Made by a program: the position numbers and the translations under genes. A stretch of DNA of 64,000 nucleotides from the NCBI RefSeq assembly GCF_050948215.1, contig NC_135150.1:24097943-24161942 (forward strand). The letters run 5' to 3'. The notes under the pieces were generated by a model. It did not search any database. It worked only from the letters and a program-made list of their open reading frames with translations, and had not been told where the DNA came from. Numbering within the stretch: position 1 is the stretch's first letter; the number at the start of each line of letters is the position of its first letter. The DNA is from Halictus rubicundus. Taxonomy: Eukaryota > Arthropoda > Insecta > Hymenoptera > Halictidae. This document shows positions 1 through 10,517 of this stretch, in pieces.

Positions 1-265
1 CGCTCCCTCGCTCCCTTCATTAAAAAAAAAAAAAACATAAATCCACATTGACCGCCAAAGGAAAAAGAAATTCCCTCTTCAGGAAGACTATCCCAAATAA
101 GTGCAGTATACACGAGCAAACCGAACTAAAAAAATTCATACAACTAAACAAAACTATGATAAACACCTATACATAATTCCAAATCGCCCCCTCCCTCCCT
201 TCCTTAAAAAAACTATATAAAAATCCACATTGTCCGCCAAAGGAAAAATAAATTTCCTTTCTAGC
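1..265. repeat. Two-copy tandem repeat, about 184 bp unit, cut by window edge
   Basis: A block starting CGCTCCCTCGCTCCC, followed by a poly-A run, ATCCACATTG and CGCCAAAGG, recurs 184 bp later (185-263) as CGCCCCCTCCCTCCC with the same downstream words. The array continues off the left edge or starts there, so copy number cannot be judged. Confidence 0.75.
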
Positions 266-787
266 GTCACGGGTGAATTTCAAGATCGCGAGTCTCACGC
301 AAGGACATAGTTCTCCCGGTGCCGATTTATGATTGGCCGATAATAAAGGGACACGGTGTTCGTGACCGGAGTCGAATAAATTCAGCCAATTACAGTCCGA
401 GGCGTGTCCGCGTCGGAATGCAAACGTCTGGTGGCGTTGATGGTGCGGGTGTGAGGACCCCGTGCAGGTCTGTGCTTAGGGTAGCAAAGATCTGAATGGT
501 CTTAGAGGTCTCCTGTCGGGCACGGTGTCCGCGGCGTGAACATGTGCCTCCCGTTGTCGAGAGAGAAGCTTATTCTCGATCGTGGGACGCGAAATGCGGC
601 CGGATGTTGGTCGTATACCCAATCAGCGCCAATTCACAAGCTTCTCGCTCGCCCCGTCGCGCCGCGCGAAGAAAACCGAGGAGAACCCTGTGTGTGGTGC
701 CACCGACTTCTCTCACCTTCTCGCCCTTGATTGTCTCTCTTCCTCCTCGGCAGAATCGGCGAACAGATTCAGCAGAGAGTTGTGCGC
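266..787. other. Unique sequence, no gene recognised
   Basis: Moderately GC-rich unique DNA. Several overlapping frames stay open for about 100 codons between 496 and 938, on both strands. Their translations are Arg/Ser-rich composition products that run into the GA tract. No splice-bounded exon, RNA gene or repeat was seen. Confidence 0.5.
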
Positions 788-842
788 GAGAGGGAGAGGG
801 AGAGAGAGAGTGAGAGAGAGAGAGAGCGGGAGCGAGGGAGAG
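788..842. repeat. GA-rich imperfect microsatellite
   Basis: Purine-only run of GAGAGG and GAGAGA words interrupted by single T or C bases. It creates spurious Arg-Glu or Ser-Leu ORFs on both strands. Confidence 0.9.
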
Positions 843-2153
843 CTGAAATCCACTTTCGCGACGCTGACACCTTCCCGCTTAGGCAAAGAACCCAGATCGT
901 GGCACCGTGGACGGAGCATGTGCCGGCTAACGAGTTAGAGATTATCCTTCTTGTCAGATTATCCCCTTTCTTGGCCAAAGGCGTGTCAAGTTAGGCGATT
1001 AACTGCGATGAAAACACAATCCCCTCGGATTAGCAACTCGCTAGCCGCCGGATACCTTATATCCTCGTGTTTTTGTTTTTTCCTTTCTTGCGAAAGACCG
1101 GTTGGTGATTTACTGCGAGGGGACATTGTTGCTGTTCCTCAGATCAGGATGATGTAGTCTTTCAGCGACTATTTTATGCGAGATTTTACGATCCATTTCA
1201 TGGTTTCTTTGTATATAGTAATTATTATTGTTACGGGCATTTAAAACGGGCCAACCGAAACTTGCTTGGTCCCGAGGGTGGCCTAATCTCGTGTTAACAG
1301 ATTTTCTGTAAGTGGACGGGTAGGGGACATGTGAAGGTCAACTCTGTTTTTATTTGAATGGAATGATATACTTTTCTACGTCTAACAATTTGAAAACATC
1401 AATGCGACCTACGACTCAGGGTCATTCAACGGCGATGGAAAATATTTTTGAGTTGCCCTCTTCGTGTGCCCTCTACGCAGTGACTCCCGGAAAAAGGTTC
1501 GAGGAGCACGCCCGAAGGTGCTCGTCCCGCGACAAAGAGCCATAAATTATCGCGGCCGGAGGTACGGGTCGTAACTCGGTCGGGGGCAATCAGTATCTGT
1601 TATCGATCCCGGCTAATAAATACGGCGTGGCATCGTGCGAGACAATTAAGAAGGCCTGAGTCACCGGCGGTCTAGATGGCCGGCTCCATTTCGTAGGTGA
1701 CACACGGCGTGTGATTCACAGTATCGGTGTGTCCACGGGGCTCACTGGCGAGCCTCGAAGGCAATAGAGGGAACCCGGAGCAGGAACGGTGGCCACGTCG
1801 ATGCGAAATTACATGTCAATGTCCGCCGCGGCGCGCGAGAGTATTAGGTTTCGTGATTGACGACGGTTTACTCCGAGCCTACAATTGCTCGCGGAACGGT
1901 CATAGGTTATCTATTAAGATTGATCCGTGTCGGGACGAAGCGCTGTATCAATTAACAGAAAGGTGGCCCGCGCATCCACCGACCCCCGATCAGCTGGCCG
2001 AGGTGATCAATTACGGTTCTCGAAGATAGACTTCCGGTAGACGAATGGGTTCGAGAGGAAACTGGGATGTGGATGACTGAACCGTTGGCTCTGATTTCGA
2101 GCCGAGACGAAACGGGATTTCGAAGATATTTGAGTTCAATGTCGAGTTCGGGT
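843..2153. other. Unique intergenic or intronic sequence
   Basis: No gene recognised. A short block at 1316-1375 (GGGGACATGTGAAGGTCA then T-rich sequence) has a diverged counterpart at 17392-17450 (AGAGGACATATGAAGGTCAT), so at least part of this stretch is an old dispersed repeat. The open frames near 1354-1545 and 1727-2029 show no recognisable motifs. Confidence 0.45.
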
Positions 2154-2711
2154 TTAAGGGCCAAGGGTAGTCACGTGACTTTTCCAGAGTCAGCAGGTCG
2201 GTAGCTGCTGCACAATTTCCGTTCACAGCCATCAGTCACTGACTTAAGATCCTTCGCGGTCTTGATCCAACGGGTGTTAAGTCTGTGATTAATCTTGTCA
2301 CATTTTTTGTTCTGTATTATCGATATCATAACGTGCTTCCAATTTTTGGGTTTATTTTGCAGAGGATCGAGACAGAATATAGCTCAATTTGTAGCCGGAG
2401 ATGTTTCCTAGCGCGCGCTACTCTCGATTTCATCCAGAAAACTCATCCAATGACATCAAAATGCTTGGATTCCACGGCACTCACATCGTCAATCTTTGGC
2501 CTACTTCTAACACTTATACTACCAAATATCCGCATAATCTCGTCAGCTCATGACCAGCGCGCGCTAGATTGAACCTTCCTCTATCAAACGAGCCCTTGTC
2601 CAGCAAAAAATACTCTCATATAAGGACGAAAAGTTGAGGCACGTAAAACCATTTTTGTCGGTAACGTGGTCGCTCTACCTTATCGCGAATCTACAGATTC
2701 TTGGCTCTTAA
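2154..2711 (+). mobile_element. TTAA-flanked TIR element, family X copy 1
   Basis: The 558-bp element starts TTAAGGGCCAAGGGTAG and ends CTTGGCTCTTAA, so its ends are inverted repeats that include TTAA. A second near full-length copy lies at 40946-41470 and a 3' fragment at 41606-41812. It has no transposase ORF, so it is non-autonomous. TTAA target sites are the hallmark of the piggyBac superfamily; that assignment is inference. It carries a palindromic E-box, GTCACGTGAC, at 2170-2179. Its right TTAA is also the left TTAA of the next element. Confidence 0.75.
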
Positions 2712-2923
2712 CACTAGATTCACGGAACCCGTAAAAATGACGAATTCTAATATTTTTAATTTACGAATATTGAGATCGTAAAGACGCCTCCATGAGGAAT
2801 TATTTAACAAATTGATTTCTTTGGGTGTACATTATTAATGGCTATTTTGATAGATACATTCATGTTATGTTTATAAAGTGATGTAAAATAGTCATTTCCA
2901 GTGCTCCGTAAACCTAGTGTTGA
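2708..2923 (-). mobile_element. TTAA-flanked MITE, family Y
   Basis: Begins TTAACACTAGATTCACGG and ends GTAAACCTAGTGTTGA, an imperfect terminal inverted repeat. It is homologous to the copies at 20204-20635 and 38521-38727, and in places to 6346-6521. Non-autonomous, with no ORF. The last target base is mutated (TTGA). It abuts family X at a shared TTAA. Confidence 0.75.
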
Positions 2924-2953
2924 AATAGGCTCCAGAAACTTCAAACGCTGATT

Positions 2954-3034
2954 TTAACCCTTACCGGACGCTACGACCGCAGCAACAAATTATTGTTGTC
3001 ACATGAGAGGTGAATTACGACCGTTAAGGGTTAA
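2954..3034. mobile_element. Very short TTAA-flanked TIR element
   Basis: An 81-bp sequence with ends TTAACCCTTA and TAAGGGTTAA. It resembles family W ends (TTAACCCTTTGCACTCG) but its interior is different and much shorter. It is probably a deletion derivative or a separate small family. Confidence 0.5.
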
Positions 3035-3196
3035 TTTGACTTCGAGAAGAGGTTGGGCTCCAGTTGCTTAAAAAAATTTCGAGAGTGCTCAATGTCGACT
3101 TCTCTTTTGAAGCGGAAGAAATTGGATCAATGCACGATTTTAAACCTCGAATGGCACTCTACGGTCTTTCCTCAGCCCAAAAAAATTGTCTGTATA
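3035..3196. other. Unique spacer between MITEs
   Basis: Short AT-balanced sequence between two mobile elements with no recognisable feature. Confidence 0.4.
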
Positions 3197-3389
3197 CAGT
3201 GAATTCTCGATATATGTCAACAACGCGGGTCTTGTCAGCGTCGTGTATCGTCCAGGAGACATAACTCGAGTTTATGTTTACACTCCTCGGCGTCCTTCGC
3301 GGTCCCTCGCGGGGTATACCCAGAGTAATAGGGATAATTTCACGACGTTTATCATCCAGGTCTTGGCGACATATATAGAGAAATCACTG
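3197..3389 (+). mobile_element. TA-flanked MITE, family A copy 1
   Basis: A 193-bp element with about 22-bp terminal inverted repeats (CAGTGAATTCTCGATATA at the left, TATATAGAGAAATCACTG at the right) and a TA on each side. The TA duplication and short length fit a Tc1/mariner-type MITE. Other copies are at 7330, 20730, 33525 (minus), 34011, 38335, 43629 (minus) and 61585. No coding capacity. Confidence 0.85.
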
Positions 3390-3725
3390 TAAGCTTTTCG
3401 TTTCTTTGGAGCGTATGGATTTCGTAGACCTAAACTGTGTACTTCGAAGTACCTGGGTCAATTTTATTGAATTTTTAGGCAGATTCCAACGCAACAGATC
3501 GCAGTCCGAATAGACGGTATACCATTTGAGGATTTTCAATTTTGAAGAGATTAGATCGGCTTTCGTTTTGAAGTAGAAGAAATAAGATCAGGAATGAATT
3601 TTAGACGCGCCGAGCCAGATGATTTACCAAGATTGATATTTCTGGATACGATAATTTTACGGAGACGTGCCAGACTTTAGGCCATTTGATTAGAAGAAAG
3701 TAGATCGTCGTGACACGGCAGACTC
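3390..3725. other. Unique sequence
   Basis: No gene, RNA or repeat recognised. Two phrases of the type TTGAAGNRGAAGAAAT (about 3109 and 3572) recur on both sides of the MITE, hinting at an older duplication disrupted by the insertion. Confidence 0.35.
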
Positions 3726-3973
3726 TTAACCCTTTGCACTCGAAGCCATTTTAACTCTAAAACGAAACATTTATTCCGACCTAGAATATTTCCCTTCTAT
3801 ATATATTTTTTCATGCTGCACATATGAAAATGGTGCAATTTACTGGTACAGTACTGAAATGTTTACTAATTCATTAAATACAAACAAATTTAATAACGTA
3901 AAAAATATTTTGAATAATGATACAGGAATTTTTAGCGGCGCCTTACAGTCGCCATTCGAGTGCTAACGGTTAA
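3726..3973 (+). mobile_element. TTAA-flanked MITE, family W copy 1
   Basis: A 248-bp element with ends TTAACCCTTTGCACTCGA and TTCGAGTGCTAACGGTTAA and an AT-rich interior without an ORF. Homologous copies lie at 15988-16236, 18441-18689 and 22116-22303. TTAA plus CCC-type termini fit the piggyBac superfamily (inference). Confidence 0.8.
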
Positions 3974-5304
3974 TTGCGTTACTTTGCTGAACGACGAGCA
4001 TCGTCGGAACTGAATTAGAGGTCTAAGTAAAGACAGTTCTTCGGCTGGTAGCACCGTTTAATTGAATCCTCCGGGAATTGTCTTTGTGATACAAATTTAC
4101 AAGCGTGCTTAAATGTACCCAAGACATCGCCTGACGAGTCTAAAGCGTTCGTCGTCCAAAGGGCTAACGAACGCACTCGTCAAGATCTCCGAGCACCGAA
4201 TCAGAATTCCGCGTGTTCACGGTGCTGGTCGCACGACCGCCGGAGATATCCGCGTTTCGCAAGTTTCGCAGAGCGTTGTCCGGGGAATTCGCGGCACGTC
4301 ATTACGAAGGAAGAGTCCTCGATTGCTGACGGCGGGTAAGGGCCGCGCGCGTGTCACGATCATTAGCAAACACGTCCAGCCGCGTAATTAACTTCAAATC
4401 CTGGCGAGTAGGAGCTGCTCCGGGGCGTCCGTGCGCGCCGCTCTCGCTATATTATCGCGCAATTAAGATATAGGTCCCCGAGGAAACCGCGCAGTCAAAC
4501 AACTGCCAGCAACAATTTGGCGCGATGTAATTACTCCGGCCACGAAATAACGCCGGATTTCCAGCCGGGAGTCCAGACTCGCACACACGTATTTTCTCTC
4601 TCTCTCTCTCTTTCTCTCTCCATCTCTCTGCTCCTCGAGTTTCCGAGCGTTCGAAATCGGCGACGTGGGTGGAAACCATGGAGGTCGCCGACTCTTCTGG
4701 TTATCCTAGCCGAGAGTGAGATCGGGTCCATATCGAGCCGAGACGAACGCCTCCGTTCGGCCCGTGGGGTTATTCGTCTTCTCTAATTAACTGCGGACCT
4801 GGCCGGGCTGCAGCGATACCAACGGCGAAGATCCACGAGGATTGCAATTGGACCGAGCCGGTCGCAGCGCATCCGTCCAAATATTACGAACGCTGCCCCC
4901 GAGCGTCTATCTATCTGCTGGCGCATCTCCCGAGCTGGCCGGCCGAGGGACTTAATAAGATGTTGCTTTAGCCCGCTGCGAGTTGCAACGGGCTCGATCA
5001 ACCAGCGGCTTGCAATTGCTAGCGCAGCTGAGGGCACCATGAGACCTTGTAGACAGGGCTGAGTTTGGTCCCTTCTCAACCCTCATCCCTTCGGCATTCT
5101 CTTCGATTAATCTCTCCTTCCGGGGGAAAATTGATGTTCAATGCGATAGGCAGGTTTTATGCATTTGTGACAAAATTGGATACTTGAAAATCGAAATAGC
5201 GAGATTATTTCAACCTGTTGAAGTTGTTCAAGGGAGACGGGACTTTCTATTTGGTTTCTACTTGTTGCTACTGATACAGAACAATTTTAGTTTGCATGAA
5301 GATA
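3974..5304. other. Unique sequence with one CT microsatellite
   Basis: GC-rich unique DNA from about 4110 to 5080. Frames open on both strands (4113-4391 plus, 4783-5079 minus) have no recognisable domain, and their length is expected from low stop-codon density. No gene is called. Confidence 0.4.
4594..4630. repeat. CT microsatellite
   Basis: Imperfect (CT)n with single T and CAT interruptions; it explains the Ser-Leu and Arg-Glu ORFs here. Confidence 0.9.
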
Positions 5305-5478
5305 CGCAGTGAATTCCCGTTGTATGTCATAGGTTCATGACATAGTGACGGATAGTGACATTTGCGTTTCCAGCGCGAACTGTGTATTTCAAATGCAACG
5401 TTCGGCGGGAACCTCAGATTTTGTTTAAGAGTCTCTCGCCAGAACCGCGCAACTGACTTATAGCGGGAATTCACTGTA
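5305..5478 (+). mobile_element. TA-flanked MITE, family B copy 1
   Basis: Begins TACGCAGTGAATTCCCG and ends CGGGAATTCACTGTA. The termini resemble family A but the interior is different, containing CAACGTTCGGCGGGAACC and CTCGCCAGAACCGCGCAA. A second copy is at 61387-61584. Non-autonomous. The minus-strand 68-codon ORF across it is incidental. Confidence 0.75.
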
Positions 5479-5856
5479 GTCGTAAGAGATTTTGTAATGT
5501 CTCACGGAGGAAGAATATTCGTGTCCTGAAACTGTTAATCTTCCCCTTGTTTTTGCAGCTTTATATGTTCTTTCGAATTAATTTGATGGAAGAATTAATC
5601 TTTGAACTACGGATCTTTGTGGAAAGGATCGCAACGAACTCGAGCTTTGAAATTTGAATAGGTCGAAAATAATAAGCCCAAAATTTCAAGATTATGAACA
5701 GCGCAGATACGAACGGTTCCCGATCGTAAGAAGTTGCGAATAAAAATCGGCTATTAAATATTTCGGGGATCCCGACACTGCATTTTCAGGTTCTCCCGTG
5801 TGTTGCAAGGTGCTGGCCCGTAACAACGTGTTATTCGATGTTGAATGTGTTCGGGA
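5479..5856. other. Unique AT-rich sequence
   Basis: No gene or repeat recognised. Confidence 0.4.
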
Positions 5857-5928
5857 CCGTCCCCAGGGGACTCGAACTGGGAACCGACATTACGAGAAAC
5901 GCGATTTAACTGGTTCGACTAAAGTTCC
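5857..5928 (-). pseudogene. Degenerate tRNA-like sequence (possible SINE head)
   Basis: On the minus strand, TAGTCGAACCAG (5921 to 5910) fits a pol III box A. AGTTCGAGTCC (5878 to 5868) fits box B at 10 of 11 positions. The 31-nt gap is close to that of an intronless tRNA. Between them sits TTTCTCGTAATG, resembling an anticodon loop with CGT. The acceptor and T stems do not pair, so it cannot be a working tRNA. It may be a tRNA pseudogene, the head of a tRNA-derived SINE, or a chance match. Confidence 0.35.
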
Positions 5929-6345
5929 GCCGCGTAAATTATAGACACCGCCTATAAACTAGATAATTTCTACTTAACGTAGATAACACCCAGCAGATAA
6001 TTTATACTTGACAGTACCACCGCCCGTTCTCCAGATAATTAGATAAATTGCACTTGGAGCGAAAAACAAGATAGAATTAAAACGTTTCGTGCATAATGAC
6101 TAGACTCCGGATTTTATGCGTTTGTGACGGAAACGAGTAACTGCGATTTAAAAATGGCAGAAAGACTAAGAGACTTTGGGGATATGATATGTCAAACCAT
6201 AAAGATCCATACACTAATAATGACTTCTAATAACAATGATATTAAATAAATAAAAATTGTCCAGATCAATTGCAAGAAGTTGAAACAAAATTGAAATTTC
6301 TATTCTGCATTAATAACCTCAAAAAGCTGAAAATATTACATTCAG
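5929..6345. other. AT-rich sequence with a possible family T end
   Basis: At 6096-6121 the sequence GACTAGACTCCGGATTTTATGCG resembles the terminal inverted repeat of the family T MITE at 30165-30368. No matching right end was found. No gene is visible. Confidence 0.4.
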
Positions 6346-6521
6346 CTCTAGGTTTACGGGGCACTAAAAGTGACAATTTCACCTTACTCTATAAAAATAA
6401 CGAGAATGAGTCTATCCAAATTTTTATTCATTTAAAAATTCATTTTTAAAAATTTGTTGAATAATTCCTCACATCTGCACCTTTACAATTTCACTAATCG
6501 CAAATCAAAAATATTAGAACG
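6346..6521 (+). mobile_element. Family Y MITE fragment
   Basis: CTCTAGGTTTACGGGGCACT followed by the family Y interior (TTACTCTATAAAAATAACGAG, later TTGTTGAATAATTCCTCA). The right end, with its CCTAGTGTTAA terminus, is missing and the left TTAA is lost. Confidence 0.65.
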
Positions 6522-7329
6522 CGTGCATAAAATCGTCTAAAATCTAGTTACGACGATCCACCATCGTGTGCAATTATTTATGTCCAACCGATGTGTCCAC
6601 CACTCTAACGTCGTGTGTAAATAAAATTGAGAAATAGTCCGAAGCTTCCGCGCACACCTGACAGATTCGCGTTTATCGGGGCTCGGGATCGATCTCGATA
6701 ACCGCTCGCAACGTTGCGCCGATGGGAAAGGTGGCGGTGGTTGTGAACAACATCGATAAAAGTTGTAACAAAATTACCTGTTTTGCCGGTGGAGAACCGG
6801 CGCGCGCGATGGATCGGGGAAAGATCATCGGACGGGGATCAAAAGGGCTGGAAATTTCGAGCGAGATCGGGCTCACGGCTCGAGACCAATTTAATTACAG
6901 GCATTTCGCTGGCATCATTTGCGAGCGATCGCGGCGCGGGGTCAAACGGCCGAATCTATAAACGCGAGTGAGCCACGGGCTTTCACTTATTTGCGAGCTG
7001 ATTGCCTGTTTGCAGATCCGATGCGTGATTTCGCCGGGCCCGTGCACGCCTGTCCTTTCAAAGCGAGCAGGAGGAATCAATTCGGAGCGATTCGCGGTCC
7101 GATGGCTCGATGATTCCGATGAAAAATTCCTCGAATTACCCTGCTTACGCCCGCTTTGCTATTAACAACGTTCGATAATTCGCCCGTGTGAACCGGGCCA
7201 TCGAACCTCGCGCTGGGAAATTCTATCAAAGACAGTTCCGCGGGGAGAACATAAGCGAGGACTACAATCGAGAATCGAGACACAGTGACAATTGTCATCG
7301 AATTTTTCAACGCTTCAAAACGATGGATA
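6522..7329. other. GC-rich unique island, no gene recognised
   Basis: From 6660 to 7320 the sequence is GC-rich and open in several frames on both strands (60-80 codons each). None has an ATG-initiated frame with recognisable motifs or convincing splice sites. It could be regulatory or conserved non-coding, but nothing in the sequence proves it. Confidence 0.4.
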
Positions 7330-7464
7330 CAGAGAATTCTCGATATATGTCAACAACACTCCTCGGCGTCCGAGGCCTCTAGAGCTCCGTGACCCCGCGG
7401 TAGTGGGGATAAATCCGCGACGTTTATCATCCAGACCTTGGCGACATATATAAAGAAATTACCA
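7330..7464 (+). mobile_element. Family A MITE, internally deleted copy
   Basis: Left end CAGAGAATTCTCGATATA, right end TATATAAAGAAATTACCA. At 135 bp it lacks the segment found in other copies between the CAACA word and CTCCTCGGCGTCC. Flanked by TA at the left. Confidence 0.75.
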
Positions 7465-9229
7465 TATTTAAAATTTACAGACATCCCAGATGTTTTCTGC
7501 TTCATCTAGTACTTTGTGAATTAAGCAACCTACACTTTTCCTCAGAATATAGAGAATAATTTAAAAAAAAATGTCTGGATTAAGCAAAGATAGAAGTTGC
7601 AGAGAAATTATGAACAATTTTAGCAATATTAATATTTTAATGAGTGAGTACATCAAACAGGTCCTACACCTTAGCCGCCTACTTTTAAATAGTAATCCCA
7701 AAAGAAATGATTGCGCTACTAGAGCTGACTGTTGACGTACGATTGAAGTTACCATTACTAGAGAATTAATTACTACGACATAAAATATGTCTGCGTTGAT
7801 TGCAAGAAACACCAACCAATGTAGAATGTTATTCCTCCTCGTAATAATTTTAATAGATAAAAAATAATATGTCGACATCATTAACATTCCTATAATTTTA
7901 AATTTCCCCTACTCGATTCTGCTATCAATGCATAAAATCCCCATTACTATTGGAAAATTGACTAGGAAATAGCTTGGTGCGTGTCGGAGATTTTTGCGAA
8001 ATCAACCACTTGCTATGTTAATGCTACAGTGTTAACCTCGTAACGTGATAGTCGCTATACTTGTGAATATAATATTGAACAAAAAAATTCTGTGGATCTG
8101 TTCTACGGAATTAATTTTAATTCTCTGTTTTTAAGGATTGGCGTATCGATGAAAATCGAGAATCTAGACGGCACGCGGCGGTCTTAGCCATCGAATTTTT
8201 CAGTATTTCAGAGCGACGGAGGTAACATATGCGGGGGGTGGGACGGCCAATGGGGCAGTTTCAGGTAAAAAATGTCACGGATATCGGGGCTCGTTAATCT
8301 GACCACGGAATTCCATGCCCGCCGGTAATAAAATTACCTTTACCACGCACGGAACGGTCTGTTACGCGTAATCGATGTGGAACACGTACGGAACAAAGAC
8401 TTTTGTTAATTGCGCCGGGATGGGGGGGGAGGGGGAAGGGGGAGAGAATTTATTAGCGTGATACGCGATCGAACATCTCGAGCCGAGGCTCGCGATAAGA
8501 AAATTTACCTCCGTGAAACTATCGTATTAATGGAATTCAAACGGGATATCGCGATTCACATAAATCACATCGATGTAACGTGTAACTTAATTACTGGATA
8601 TCTTAATTCAAACTTATTAAAAGTCCGTCAAGAGCGTAATCGTAATTAGGCTGAGGATGTTTATGCGAATATAACGTTTACGATGTAATTGGGAAAACGA
8701 TGCAATTATACGGCTATTGTTCTGATTTATCGGACTTGATAGACTAATGAGTTCGTTCAGATTGATCTTACTTTGAAATGCGTGTGCGTGGAATAATGCA
8801 TGTTTGGAGATGAGTCGGGATTTGCATAATATAAAGAATAGTTGTTGCGGAGTTTTAATGCTTTTTAATAACGACGATTATTGAGAAATTAATCATCTCA
8901 ATTTCTGAACGTGGGGGAAATTAGCTTCCACCATTCCAAATGCATCAGACTGGTAACCAGACTGCAAGTGTAATGCATTCATAACAGAAACGGATAGATG
9001 CAACACAATCGGAGCATCGGACGAATTTAAATAATGATTCTCTTTTTACGCGGCACGTTTTTCATGAATAATTTTTACACAAGTCTCCAACACTTCCCAT
9101 TAGCTTTTACATGAATTTTCAGATTCATTTAAATGCATGAAATCTGCAGTCTACGTATAACACGTGATAGTTTACTGTATAGACATGGCAAGTTGACTAA
9201 AAAGTAGAAATCTGATTGGTGCTTGATAG
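7465..9229. other. AT-rich unique sequence
   Basis: No gene recognised. The minus-strand frame 7561-7887 (108 codons, many Leu, Ile and Phe) lies in AT-rich DNA and looks like composition rather than a membrane protein. A G-rich patch lies at 8420-8446. Confidence 0.4.
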
Positions 9230-9242
9230 CCCCCCCCCCCCC
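9230..9242. repeat. Homopolymer C13
   Basis: Thirteen consecutive C, with G-quadruplex potential on the minus strand and sequencing-error prone. Confidence 0.9.
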
Positions 9243-9478
9243 GTTCAAGGTCCACTAGCTCCGCCTCCTGTCCCACGTGCTTTCGTTTTCGTCAAAGTAG
9301 TGGTTCAAGTGAAATCAAAATAAAAATTTCAAGATTTATGATGCCGAGAGTACGATTCCACCCTTCCTACATTAACCAGATTTTAATCAAATTTTCAACA
9401 GTAACTATGATGCCACATTATACATTTACGAATCGATAAAAATAATTCAGTCTTTAGTTTCTGGGAGACGCGGCAGTT

Positions 9479-10297
9479 TTAATCTCTTCAGTACGGTGCA
9501 ATTGTCCGCGACTCTCTTTTCCCAGTACGGCGCGCTCGTCCGCGGCTGGCATAAAAGCCACTATAGTGGTTCGCACCGTTCAATCTGAAGCTTTCCACGG
9601 AAAGCCATTATAGTGGCGTACCGTTCACACTGATGCTCTCCACGGAAGCCGCTATAGTGGCATACCGTTCACACTAGTGCTTTCCACGGAAACCACTATA
9701 GTGGAGTACCGTTCAAACTGATGCTTTCCATGGAAACCACTACAGTGGCGTACCGTTCAAACTGATGCTTTCCACAGAACCACAACAGTGGCGTACCGTT
9801 CACACTGGTGCTTTCCACGGAAACCACTATAGTGGCGTACCGTTCAAACTGATGCTTTCCACGGAAGCCACTATACTGGCGCACCGTTCACACTAATGCT
9901 TTCCACAGAAACCACTACAGTGGCGTACCGTTCACACTGGTGCTTTCCACGGAAACCACTATAGTGGTGTACCGTTCAAACTGATGCTTTCCATGGAAAC
10001 CACTACAGTGGCGTACCGTTCAAATTGATGCTTTCCACAGAAACCACAACAGTGGCGTACCGTTCACACTGGTGCTTTCCACGGAAACCACTATAGTGGC
10101 GTACCGTTCAAACTGATGCTTTCCACGGAAGCCACTATACTGGCGCACCGTTCACACTGATGCTTTCCACAGAAACCACTACAGTGGCGTACCGTTCACA
10201 CTGGTGCTTTCCACGGAAACCACTATAGTGGCGTACCGTTCAAACTGATGCTTTCCACGGAAGCCGCTATAGTGGCGTACAGTGCTTAGGAGGTTAA
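9479..10297. mobile_element. TTAA-bounded element (family U) carrying an expanded minisatellite
   Basis: The array is enclosed by TTAATCTCTTCAGTACGG at the left and a right end whose reverse complement is TTAACCTCCTAAGCACTG. These ends match at 13 of 16 leading bases (TTAA included), as expected of diverged terminal inverted repeats. Most of the 819 bp is the 44-bp repeat listed separately. The ends and TTAA sites resemble the other piggyBac-type MITEs here. That the array grew from inside such an element is inference. Confidence 0.55.
9545..10275. repeat. 44-bp minisatellite, about 16-17 units, with 263-bp higher-order period
   Basis: The unit is CCACTATAGTGG followed by CGTACCGTTCAAACTGATG and CTTTCCACGGAAA. 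Spacing of successive AACCAC words is 44 or 43 bp. The 12-bp start is a perfect palindrome in the best-conserved units. Six consecutive variants starting near 9691 recur in the same order starting near 9954, giving a higher-order period of 263 bp. The short minus-strand ORF through it is incidental. Confidence 0.92.
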
Positions 10298-10344
10298 TGG
10301 GATAGCATGAGAAGATCCAGGTTATAAATAGTAGCAAGACTCAC

Positions 10345-10517
10345 CTGGCCAATGGACTGCTGATGATGTAGTGCGTGTAGTAGAATATACTGGCGACGGA
10401 GACGAGCAACAGCGCCGCGACGCATCGCTTGACCGTGGCCTGCTTAACGACGCAGCGGGGACCGACGGCGCTTAACAAGGGAACGCCAGCCTCGATCGCG
10501 GAAATCTTCATCACCAT
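10345..10517 (-). CDS. First coding exon of a type II membrane protein (partial)
   Basis: Reading leftward from ATG at 10517-10515, the frame gives 57 codons plus two bases, then meets CAG|GTGAGT at 10345/10344, a consensus insect splice donor. An in-frame TAA lies just upstream of the ATG, and the ATG context is strong (A at -3, G at +4). The peptide starts MVMKISAIEAG and has a basic stretch (VKQATVKRC). A hydrophobic anchor of about 22 residues follows (residues 33-54, CVAALLLVSVASIFYYTHYI) and then a short luminal stem, ISSPLAR. A short tail, signal anchor and stem are the layout of Golgi glycosyltransferases and sulfotransferases. That class is inference and I cannot name the gene. No downstream exon was found in the 10 kb to the left, so the intron is probably long. 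Confidence 0.7.

Noticed and set aside
5857..5928. Functional tRNA-Thr (CGT)
   Set aside because: Box A and B are present but the acceptor and T stems do not base-pair, so it is listed only as a degenerate tRNA-like sequence.
7561..7887. 108-codon hydrophobic minus-strand ORF resembling a membrane protein
   Set aside because: Lies in very AT-rich DNA where Leu, Ile and Phe codons dominate by composition; no family motif.
9696..9884. Short minus ORF in the 44-bp minisatellite as a repeat protein
   Set aside because: 44 is not a multiple of three, so the frame changes every unit and is open only by accident.
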